Below are positions 14,559 to 20,382 of a stretch of DNA of 20,382 nucleotides, one piece after another; within the stretch, counting starts at the first letter, position 1; each line of letters starts with the position of its first letter. The notes under the pieces are model-generated. The model did not search any database, had not been told where the DNA came from, and saw nothing but the letters and a program-made list of their open reading frames with translations. A program made the translations under genes and the position numbers. The stretch covers positions 1-20,382 of the forward strand of contig CANFIE010000022.1 in NCBI GenBank assembly GCA_947446625.1, given 5' to 3'. This DNA is from Acetobacteraceae bacterium (lineage in GTDB: Bacteria; Pseudomonadota; Alphaproteobacteria; Acetobacterales; Acetobacteraceae).

Positions 14559-15107
14559 TCAGCCCTTGGCGGCAACCACCACCATGGCCGGCTTCAGCAG
14601 GCGGCCATTCAGCGTCCAGCACGGGGTCCAAGCCTGGATGATGGTACCCGGCTCCACCCCCGGCGGCGCCGGCTGCTCGGCCATCGCCTGGTGGAACTCG
14701 GCGTCGAACACCTCGCCCTGGGCCGGCTTCTGGGCAATGCCGTTGCGTTCCAGAATCCCCAGGAAGCTGCGTTCCACCCCTTCGAAGCCCTCGCGCAGCT
14801 TGGTCAGCAGCGCGGTCTCGTCGGCGGTCTTGGCGGGCAGTGCATCCAACCCGCGGCGCAGGTTCTCGGCGGCTTCCACCACGTCCTTGGCGAATTTCTG
14901 AATGGCGTAGTTCCGCGCATCCGCCGCGTCCTTGCTGCCACGGGCGCGGGTGTTCTGCACCTCGGCCTCGGCGCGCAGCCAACGGTCGCGCATGTCGTCG
15001 CGCTCGGCGGTCAGCCGCTCAATCGCCTGCTCCGGGGTCTCCGGCACGGCTTCGGCGGGGTTCTGGGTGTCCGGCTGGGCCGGCTGGTTCTCTGCGGGGT
15101 CGCTCAT
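14559..15107 (-). CDS. grpE: Nucleotide exchange factor GrpE
   Basis: Exchange factor for DnaK. It is 182 aa with an acidic, Pro/Gln-rich N-terminus (1-28), a long coiled coil (about 28-90; ERLTAERDDMRDRWLRAEAE, then VQNTRARGSKDAADARNYAI) and the four-helix/beta-wing head ending GTIIQAWTPCWTLNGRLLKP. The family-typical C-terminal block GEVFDAEFHQAMAEQ is present. The ATG at 15107 has no good Shine-Dalgarno (upstream bases are CACACACCCATC). A 6-bp GCCCGG/CCGGGC hairpin lies 30-45 bp upstream. In many alphaproteobacteria grpE directly follows hrcA; here a Bug-family gene and a plus-strand gene lie between. Confidence 0.97.
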   Translation of the reverse strand: MSDPAENQPAQPDTQNPAEAVPETPEQAIERLTAERDDMRDRWLRAEAEVQNTRARGSKDAADARNYAIQKFAKDVVEAAENLRRGLDALPAKTADETALLTKLREGFEGVERSFLGILERNGIAQKPAQGEVFDAEFHQAMAEQPAPPGVEPGTIIQAWTPCWTLNGRLLKPAMVVVAAKG

Positions 15108-15216
15108 GATGGGTGTGTGCGGTCCGACTATGGGCTGATGCCCGGTCCTCCGGGCTGGCGCTCAGGTAGTCCCTGGCGTGCCGCGCTGCAACCCGGGGAG
15201 GATACCCATTATTGTC

Positions 15217-16188
15217 CTAATCCGGCCTTATCCCAGCCTCGCGCACCAGCCGCCCCCACTTGGCCAGTTCGGCGGTAAAGAAGCTCGCCGTCTCCTCCGG
15301 GGTGTTAGGCCGCATCTGCAGGCTCACCCCGGCCAGCCGCTCCTGCACCCGGGCATCGGCCAGCGCCTGGTTCAGCCCGGCATTCAGCCGCAGCACCAGC
15401 GCATCGGGCACGCCGGCCGGGGCAAACACCGCATTCCACTCCAGCGCCTCAAAGCCCGGCAGGGTCTCCGCCACCGCCGGCACCCCGGGCAGCGCCGCCA
15501 GCGGCCCTTGGGCAGTATGCGCCACCACCCGCACCAGGCCAGACCGCACCTGGGCATTGGCGGTGGCGGCGTTGGAAAAGCCAAATTTCACATTGCCGGC
15601 AATCACGTCGGTAATGCTGGCCGCACCGCCCTTGTAGGGCACGTGGTTCAGCTTCACCCCGGCCATGCGGGCAAACATTTCAATGGCCAAATGCTGAATC
15701 CCGCCATTGCCGCCGCTGGCCCAATTCACCCCCTCCGGCGTCGCCCGCGCCAGGGCAATCACCTCGGCCACGCTGCGCTGCGGCACGGCCAGGTTGGCCA
15801 GCAGCAGGTTGGGCAGCGTGCCGGCCAGAAACACCGGCCGAAACGCCCGCAGCGTGTCAAACGGCAGTCGCCCCTCGAACAGCGCCGGATTCACCGAAAG
15901 CGCCGTGGCGTCATGCAAAAACGTATAGCCATCGGCCGGGGCCTGGGCCACCAGCCCGGCACCGATGATCCCGGCCCCGCCGCCGCGATTCTCAATCACG
16001 CAATTCTGCCCGAGGATTTCCGCCAACCGGCCCCAGAGCGTCCGCGCAATCACATCCGCCCCGCCCCCGGGGGCATAGGGCACCACCACGCGCAGCGGCT
16101 TGTTCGGCCATTCCGGCTGCGCCAGGGCAGGCGCCGCCAATCTGGGCGCGGCCAGGGCGGCGAGCAACAGGGTCCGGCGTTGCGGCAT
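15217..16188 (-). CDS. Bug-family (TctC-like) periplasmic solute-binding protein
   Basis: 323 aa. A signal peptide (MPQRRTLLLAALAAPRLAAP, cleavage likely after ALA) is followed by the family start WPNKPLRVVVPYAPGGGADV. Other marks are IENRGGGAGIIGAGLVAQA, ADGYTFL, the substrate loop region HVPYKGGAASITDVIAG, and the C-terminal block EETASFFTAELAKWGRLVRE. Family members bind small carboxylates or similar ligands for tripartite tricarboxylate transporters. No TctA/TctB membrane subunits are in the window, as is common for the many orphan Bug proteins in Acetobacteraceae and Burkholderiales. I chose the ATG at 16188 because AGGGA lies just before it; an ATG five codons upstream (16203) lacks a ribosome site. 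The gene sits between hrcA and grpE and looks like an accessory insertion. Confidence 0.93.
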   Translation of the reverse strand: MPQRRTLLLAALAAPRLAAPALAQPEWPNKPLRVVVPYAPGGGADVIARTLWGRLAEILGQNCVIENRGGGAGIIGAGLVAQAPADGYTFLHDATALSVNPALFEGRLPFDTLRAFRPVFLAGTLPNLLLANLAVPQRSVAEVIALARATPEGVNWASGGNGGIQHLAIEMFARMAGVKLNHVPYKGGAASITDVIAGNVKFGFSNAATANAQVRSGLVRVVAHTAQGPLAALPGVPAVAETLPGFEALEWNAVFAPAGVPDALVLRLNAGLNQALADARVQERLAGVSLQMRPNTPEETASFFTAELAKWGRLVREAGIRPD

Positions 16189-16270
16189 GGGGGCGTCCCT
16201 CATTTTGGGCGATGCTCGGCCCGGCACGCAGCCCCTGGCAAGCCCAAACGCCCCAGGGCATGCTGCCGCC

Positions 16271-16843
16271 ATGCGCATCACCCTCACCCTGCTCGCTCTC
16301 CTCACCCTGGCCCTGCCCGCCGCCGCCCAGGAATTCCGCTGCCCGCCCGCCGGCCAGGTGGTGGAACTCTCCGACGGCCGCATTCTGCGCCAGGATGGCG
16401 CCGACCCCGCCGACCCGCTGGTCTGCCTGCGCCGCAGCCAACGCCGAGACGCCGCGCCCGAGGCCGAGCGCCTCTTCCTCAACGCCCTGGAGGAGGGAGG
16501 CCCCGCCACCCGCGCCGCCCGCCGCGCCGCCATTGCCAGCCTGCTGCCGTTCCGCCCGGGCGCCGAGGCGCGCTACACCGCCATCCACGCCGATGGCTCG
16601 ACGCAGAACGTGGTGTTCCGCGTGCACGAGATTGCGCAAAAAACCCTGCCCGCCGGCAGTTTCACCGTGGTCAGCCTGCTGCAGGAAGCCAGCCTCCCGG
16701 CCGGCAAAGTCGTCGCCATGCATGGGCTGGATGCCGCAACCGGCACCTACCTCTCGCTGTGGGGCGAATTCCAAATGGGCGGCATGCACACCCGCGCCAT
16801 TCCCGCCGAGGCCAGCCGCATTACCCCAGCAGCCGGCCAATAA
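16271..16843 (+). CDS. Secreted hypothetical protein
   Basis: 190 aa from the ATG at 16271; the frame is open further upstream but only from here does it begin with a clear signal peptide (MRITLTLLALLTLALPAAAQ). The mature part has just two cysteines, C24 and C52 (EFRCPPAG and PLVCLRR), likely one disulfide. A helical Ala/Arg/Glu-rich middle (about 55-95) follows, and then a predicted beta-rich half (RYTAIHADGSTQNVVFRVHE, TYLSLWGEFQMGGMHTRAIP). I do not recognise the family. It is divergent from the Bug protein gene (82-bp gap) and its 3' end overlaps the convergent hrcA gene by 23 bp. Third-position GC is high and in line with the genome. Confidence 0.75.
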   Translation: MRITLTLLALLTLALPAAAQEFRCPPAGQVVELSDGRILRQDGADPADPLVCLRRSQRRDAAPEAERLFLNALEEGGPATRAARRAAIASLLPFRPGAEARYTAIHADGSTQNVVFRVHEIAQKTLPAGSFTVVSLLQEASLPAGKVVAMHGLDAATGTYLSLWGEFQMGGMHTRAIPAEASRITPAAGQ

Positions 16844-17903
16844 CCCGCGCGGTGTAGTCCACCACCGGAATCACCCGGCCATAATTGATCCGCGTCGGCC
16901 CAATCACCCCAATGGCGCCGACAATCTTTTCCTGCCCGTTGCGGAACGGCGCCACCACCATGGAAAGCCCAGCGGCGGAAAACAGCCCGCTCTCGGCGCC
17001 TATGAAGATCTGCACGCCCTCGCCGCGCTGCGCCAGGTCCAGCAGCCGCAGAACGGTTTCCTGCGCCTCCAGCCGCTCGAACAGCGCCTGGATTTCCTGC
17101 ACCCGGGTCATGTGGTCCAGGTTTTCCAGCAGCCTGGCCTGGCCGCGCACAATCAGGCTGCCACCGCCGGCGCCGCCGGCCCCGGTCCAGGTTGCCATGC
17201 CGGCTTCCACCACCTGGGTGGTCAGCGCATCCAGCGCGGTGCGATTGGCCAGAATCTCGCCCGCCACGGCGCCGCGAGTCTCGTCCAGGGTGCGGCCGGT
17301 CAGCCGCGCATTCAGGTAGTTGCCGGCCTGTTGCAGCGCGCTGGGCGGCAGGCCGGTCGGCACCTCAATAACCCGGTTCTCCACCTGGCCATCGGCCGCC
17401 ACCAGCACCACCAGCGCCTTGCCCGGCCCCAGCGGCACGAATTCAATATGCCGCACCGGCGCCTCGCCCTTCGGCGCCACCACCAGCCCGGCCGCCCCGG
17501 CCAGGCCGCTCAGCATCTGCCCGGCCTCGCCCAGCGTTTCCTGCAGGCTCCGGCCCGAAGCCGCGCAGCGCGCCGAAATCGATTCGCGCTCCGCCTCGCC
17601 CAGGTCGCCGAATTCCAGCAGCCCATCCACAAACAGCCGCAGGCCGCGGTCGGTCGGCAGCCGCCCGGCGGAGGTATGCGGCGCATACAGCAGCCCGGCC
17701 TCCTCCAAATCCGCCATCACATTGCGAATCGAAGCCGGGGAAAGCCCCAGCGGCAGCCGGCGAGAGAGCGAGCGCGAGCCCACCGGTTCTCCGGTGTGGA
17801 TGTACAGCTCCACCAGCTCGCGCAGAATCGTCGCGCTGCGGTTGTCCAGGCTGGCCATGGAAAAGCCGGCGCTGGCGGCGGTCAGTTTGGGCGGCTGCTG
17901 CAT
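16821..17903 (-). CDS. hrcA: Heat-inducible transcription repressor HrcA
   Basis: 360 aa. N-terminal winged-helix region (about 17-85; ATILRELVELYIHTGEPVGS, then LGLSPASIRNVMADLEEAGL, TSAGRLPTDRGLRLFVD) and a C-terminal GAF-like sensing domain (ENRVIEVPTGLPPSALQQAG, ending TRINYGRVIPVVDYTARVIG). HrcA represses heat-shock genes through the CIRCE operator, which in alphaproteobacteria usually controls groESL. No CIRCE is visible in this window, so its targets lie elsewhere. The ATG at 17903 has AGGGGG about 12 nt upstream, partly inside a 5-bp CCCTG/CAGGG hairpin. The 3' end overlaps the convergent secreted-protein gene by 23 bp. Confidence 0.96.
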   Translation of the reverse strand: MQQPPKLTAASAGFSMASLDNRSATILRELVELYIHTGEPVGSRSLSRRLPLGLSPASIRNVMADLEEAGLLYAPHTSAGRLPTDRGLRLFVDGLLEFGDLGEAERESISARCAASGRSLQETLGEAGQMLSGLAGAAGLVVAPKGEAPVRHIEFVPLGPGKALVVLVAADGQVENRVIEVPTGLPPSALQQAGNYLNARLTGRTLDETRGAVAGEILANRTALDALTTQVVEAGMATWTGAGGAGGGSLIVRGQARLLENLDHMTRVQEIQALFERLEAQETVLRLLDLAQRGEGVQIFIGAESGLFSAAGLSMVVAPFRNGQEKIVGAIGVIGPTRINYGRVIPVVDYTARVIGRLLG

Positions 17904-17980
17904 CGGTTGCGTCGGGCCCCCTGTTAAAGTTCAGGGAAGGCTAGGGCCTATTGTCGGGCTGGGGAAGCGCCGAGTGCGCC

Positions 17981-18271
17981 TCAGCGCTGCCGTACCGATT
18001 CCACCCCGCCCGGCAGGGCCAGGCCCTGGCGGCGCAGGCATTCGCGAAACACCCGGTTTTCCTCCCGGGCGCGAATGCCGCCAATGCGGCCGCCATTCTG
18101 CACGTTGTCCGGGTTGCTCTGCTGCGCCAGGGCGCGCACTTCCGGGCTATTGGCCGCTTCGCTGCGGCAGGCGCGGTATTCCGCCCGTTCCTCGGGCTGG
18201 GCGGGGCTACCGCCGCCAAACATGCCGCACCCGGCCAGCGCCAGCAGTGGCAACAGCGCTACGATTTTCAT
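17981..18271 (-). CDS. Small lipoprotein of unknown function
   Basis: 96 aa. A classic lipoprotein signal MKIVALLPLLALAGCGMFGG has lipobox LAGC with Cys15 as the lipidation site. The mature part contains two further cysteines (ACRSEA and RECLRRQG) in two short helices separated by SNPDNVQNGGRIGGIRAREE. I recall similar small lipoproteins in Acetobacteraceae annotated only as hypothetical, but cannot verify that here. The ATG overlaps the nudC stop (ATGA, 4 bp), so it is translationally coupled to nudC. hrcA starts 77 bp further on. Confidence 0.8.
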   Translation of the reverse strand: MKIVALLPLLALAGCGMFGGGSPAQPEERAEYRACRSEAANSPEVRALAQQSNPDNVQNGGRIGGIRAREENRVFRECLRRQGLALPGGVESVRQR

Positions 18272-19191
18272 GCGTGCTCAATCCAATCGGCAATCAGCCG
18301 GCTGGCGATGGAATCACCACGCGGCAGGTTGAAGCCATGCGCCTTGGGGTTGCGCATCTGCTCGCGGCTGAACCAGCGGGCATCCTTCAACTCGTTGGTA
18401 TCAATGGTAATTTCTTCGCTCAGCGCCTCGGCATGGAAGCCCAGCATCACGCTGGCGGGAAACGGCCAGGGCTGCGAGGAATGGTAGAACACCCGGCCCA
18501 CCTGCACCCCGGCCTCCTCCAGCACCTCGCGCCGCACCGCTTCCTCCAGGCTTTCGCCCGGTTCCACGAAGCCCGCCAGGGTGGAGTACATGTTGTTCAC
18601 AAAGCGCGGCGAATGCCCCAGCAGGGCGTAATCCCCCCGCACCACCAGCATGATCACGGCCGGGTCGGTGCGCGGGAAATGGTCGGCGCCGCAGCCGGTG
18701 CAATGCATGGTGTGCCCGGCCGATTTCGGCTGGCAGGCGGCGCCGCAGATGCCGCAGAAATTATGCTTGGTGCGCCAGTGCATCAGGCCACGGGCATGGG
18801 CCAGCACGCTGGCCTCATCGGCCGGCAGCAGCCCGGCCACGGCGCGCAGATCGGTGAAGGTGCCAATCGCCTCGGGCAGCAGCGGCAAGGGGTCCTCGGC
18901 CGCCGAGCAATCCACCGCGAAGGTCGGACGGCCATTCCAATCCCCCAGATACGCCCAGGGGCCACCCGCCATGCGGAAGGCCTCGGCGGCGGCGCCCGAG
19001 ATCAGCAGCCCCTCGGGGCGGCCCTCGGCCACGCCCTTCATCAGGCTGCGGGCACGCCATACCGGCGCGAACAGCGTGTCAGGGTGGTGCAGGGCGGCCT
19101 GGATGAAATCCGCGTCGTCGCGCTTATGCGCGGCACGGTCCAGCGGGCTGCCGGTGTAGGGGTTTGGGCGCTTGGCGGTGATTGGCTGCAT
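18268..19191 (-). CDS. nudC: NAD+ diphosphatase NudC (Nudix hydrolase)
   Basis: Hydrolyses NAD(H) to NMN(H) and AMP and can remove NAD caps from RNA. With the start at 19191 it has 307 aa: an N-terminal NUDIX-like domain, a zinc ribbon (C146, C149, C164, C167), and the Nudix box at 207-228 (GFVEPGESLEEA then REVLEEAG). The SQPWPFP motif at 239-245 marks the NADH-diphosphatase subfamily. The frame is open to an ATG at 19257, which would add 22 residues, but that start overlaps the -35 box of the divergent SRP RNA promoter; MQPITAKRPNPYTGSPLDRA fits the family better. No start has a strong Shine-Dalgarno. The 3' end overlaps the small lipoprotein gene. Confidence 0.93.
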   Translation of the reverse strand: MQPITAKRPNPYTGSPLDRAAHKRDDADFIQAALHHPDTLFAPVWRARSLMKGVAEGRPEGLLISGAAAEAFRMAGGPWAYLGDWNGRPTFAVDCSAAEDPLPLLPEAIGTFTDLRAVAGLLPADEASVLAHARGLMHWRTKHNFCGICGAACQPKSAGHTMHCTGCGADHFPRTDPAVIMLVVRGDYALLGHSPRFVNNMYSTLAGFVEPGESLEEAVRREVLEEAGVQVGRVFYHSSQPWPFPASVMLGFHAEALSEEITIDTNELKDARWFSREQMRNPKAHGFNLPRGDSIASRLIADWIEHA

Positions 19192-19256
19192 TTGATGCGG
19201 AACCTGCCACGCGGCCCGCCCGGCGGCAACCATGGCGGTTGTTTCATTCACGGGCA

Positions 19257-19285
19257 TTGTGCGCCGGCAGCTTCGGTTGCATATG
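19257..19285 (+). promoter_or_regulatory. Promoter of the SRP RNA gene
   Basis: TTGTGC (19257-19262) and CATATG (19280-19285) are separated by 17 bp, and the first base of the predicted SRP RNA (19293) is 8 bases after the -10. The same -35 hexamer context, TTGTG, appears in the rimP promoter. Correct spacing on both sides makes this a good candidate even though the -10 is not perfect. Confidence 0.6.
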
Positions 19286-19292
19286 TGCGCTC

Positions 19293-19388
19293 GGAAGGTC
19301 GGCGGTGGACGGGCTCCTCGCCAACCCGGTCAGGTCCGGAAGGAAGCAGCCGCAACGGGTTCTCGCTCGGGTCGCATGTCGGCCTTCC
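19293..19388 (+). ncRNA. ffs: Signal recognition particle RNA, small bacterial type (4.5S)
   Basis: The conserved apical part GGTCAGGTCCGGAAGGAAGC followed by AGCC is present at about 19328-19351, which includes the GGAA tetraloop and the asymmetric loop bound by Ffh. The flanking ends GGAAGGTC (19293-19300) and GGCCTTCC (19381-19388) pair, with one G-U, closing the long hairpin. Length about 96 nt, as expected for the small proteobacterial form. A GGCGGC/GCCGCC hairpin follows (19397-19410) but without a T-run. The gene lies directly upstream of dnaX, a common arrangement. Exact ends are inferred from the base pairing. Confidence 0.95.
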
Positions 19389-19430
19389 ACCTTTCTGGCG
19401 GCTTGCCGCCGCGCCGCCGAGGCCGCACGC

Positions 19431-20382
19431 ATGTCAGACCAGCTGTTCGGCGGAGACCCCGAGCCCGAAGCCGGCCTGCCGGAACCGCCCGCGCCGGATG
19501 GCCCCGGCCTGTTCGGCGACCCCGCACCCGCCACCCTGCCCGAGCCGCCAGTGCCCACAGGCCCCGGCCTGTTCGGTGAAGCCGCGCCCGCGCCGCCCGC
19601 CCCCATCACCGCCCCGGCCCCCATGCCCGCCCCGGCCCCCGCGCCTGTCGCGGCGCCCGCCAGCACCCCCTACCGCGTGCTGGCGCGCAAATACCGGCCG
19701 CAGAATTTCGCCGACCTCATCGGCCAGGAAGCCCTGGTCCGCACGCTGAAAAACGCCTTCGCCCAGGGCCGCGTGGCGCATGCCTTCATGCTCACCGGGG
19801 TGCGCGGCGTGGGCAAAACCACCACCGCCCGCATCATCGCCCGCGCCCTGAACTGCGTTGGGCCCGATGGCACCGGCGGCCCCACGCCCGAGCCCTGCGG
19901 CGTCTGCGCCGAATGCAAGGCGATATTGGCCGACCGCCACCCCGACGTGCAGGAGCTGGACGCCGCCAGCAACAACGGCATCGACGACGTGCGTGAGTTG
20001 CGCGAACGCCTGCGCTACCGCCCGGCCCAAGGCCGCTTCAAGGTCATCATCCTGGACGAGGTCCACATGATGTCCAACCAGGCCTTCAACGCCCTGCTGA
20101 AAACCCTGGAGGAACCGCCCGCCCAGGTGAAGTTCATGCTGGCGACGACCGAGCTCCGAAAAGTCCCGGCCACCATCCTCAGCCGTTGCCAGACCTTCCA
20201 CCTCAAGCGCGTGCCGCAAACCGAATTGCGCGCCCATTTCAGCCGCATCTGCGGGCTGGAGGCAGTGCCCGCCGAGGCCGAGGCCCTGGCCATGCTGGCC
20301 CGCGCCGCCGATGGCAGCGTGCGCGACGGCCTTTCCCTGCTCGACCAGGCCATCGCCCTGGCCGGCCCGGAAGGCGAGGTGA
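19431..20382 (+). CDS. dnaX: DNA polymerase III subunit gamma/tau, N-terminal part (cut by window edge)
   Basis: ATPase subunit of the clamp loader. The first 317 residues are present and the frame is open to the window end. The AAA+ core begins at YRVLARKYRPQNFADLIGQE (81-100). Walker A GVRGVGKTT is at 123-131, the zinc cluster cysteines at C142, C156, C159 and C162, DEVHMM at 209-214, and sensor/arginine-finger block LSRCQTF further on. Unusual is an 80-residue Pro/Ala-rich leader before the core with a repeated unit: LPEPPAPDGPGLFGD (16-30) and LPEPPVPTGPGLFGE (36-50), plus QLFGGD at 4-9. The ATG at 19431 has a weak GAGG about 10 nt upstream. It lies 42 bp after the SRP RNA and may share its transcript. 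Confidence 0.97.
   Translation, partial: MSDQLFGGDPEPEAGLPEPPAPDGPGLFGDPAPATLPEPPVPTGPGLFGEAAPAPPAPITAPAPMPAPAPAPVAAPASTPYRVLARKYRPQNFADLIGQEALVRTLKNAFAQGRVAHAFMLTGVRGVGKTTTARIIARALNCVGPDGTGGPTPEPCGVCAECKAILADRHPDVQELDAASNNGIDDVRELRERLRYRPAQGRFKVIILDEVHMMSNQAFNALLKTLEEPPAQVKFMLATTELRKVPATILSRCQTFHLKRVPQTELRAHFSRICGLEAVPAEAEALAMLARAADGSVRDGLSLLDQAIALAGPEGEV

Noticed and set aside
19397..19410. GGCGGC/GCCGCC hairpin after the SRP RNA as a terminator
   Set aside because: No T-run follows, and a 6-bp GC palindrome is common at this GC content. Read-through into dnaX is equally likely.
17320..19749. 809-codon open frame on the plus strand
   Set aside because: It runs antisense through hrcA, the lipoprotein gene and nudC, then across the SRP RNA and into dnaX in another frame. 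Its sequence is Arg/Pro/Ser-rich with no family features; a by-product of high GC.

Overview
The window is a GC-rich segment with dense, mostly minus-strand housekeeping genes. Protein families and gene order (metK/trmB/rimP/nusA/ylxR/infB and hrcA/grpE/dnaK/dnaJ/dapB) point to an alphaproteobacterium, most likely Acetobacteraceae or a close Rhodospirillales relative. The small SRP RNA directly in front of dnaX, an orphan Bug-type solute-binding protein and a cytochrome b561/YceI pair fit this. The assignment is an inference from gene content; no rRNA or other taxonomic marker is present.

Layout from left to right. (1) 1-3285, minus: the transcription/translation operon rimP-nusA-ylxR-infB (infB runs off the left edge), with a promoter at 3351-3379 and a terminator-like hairpin directly before the rimP start codon. 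(2) 3449-4575, plus: a secreted YceI protein overlapping a cytochrome b561. (3) 4630-9106, minus: trmB, a TylF-like methyltransferase, an AT-richer gene-poor stretch, a two-hairpin repeat, metK, and a second small SAM-fold protein. (4) 9193-9933, minus: dapB. (5) 10087-10992, plus: a CobW/COG0523 GTPase whose stop codon overlaps that of dnaJ. (6) 10989-15107, minus: grpE-dnaK-dnaJ, with a second copy of the repeat between grpE and dnaK. (7) 15217-16843: a Bug solute-binding protein (minus) and a divergent secreted protein (plus). (8) 16821-19191, minus: hrcA, a small lipoprotein and nudC. (9) 19257-20382, plus: SRP RNA (ffs) with its promoter, then dnaX, which runs off the right edge.

Functionally the core is protein and RNA quality control: ribosome maturation (RimP), transcription elongation (NusA), initiation (IF-2), an RNA-binding YlxR protein, the DnaK chaperone machine and its HrcA-family regulator, SAM supply and tRNA methylation, lysine/peptidoglycan precursor synthesis (DapB), SRP targeting and the replicative clamp loader. 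The minus-strand core reads as one conserved backbone interrupted by accessory insertions.

I see no CRISPR array, prophage, insertion sequence with transposase, toxin-antitoxin pair or obvious defence system. The most unusual feature is a 105-bp two-hairpin repeat present twice, about 90% identical. Every difference between the copies keeps the predicted pairing if the plus strand is the RNA strand. Other points worth a look are the hairpin/U-tract abutting the rimP start codon, a perfect 15-bp inverted repeat in front of trmB, the AT-richer insertion that splits metK from trmB, and a repeated LFG-containing N-terminal extension of DnaX.
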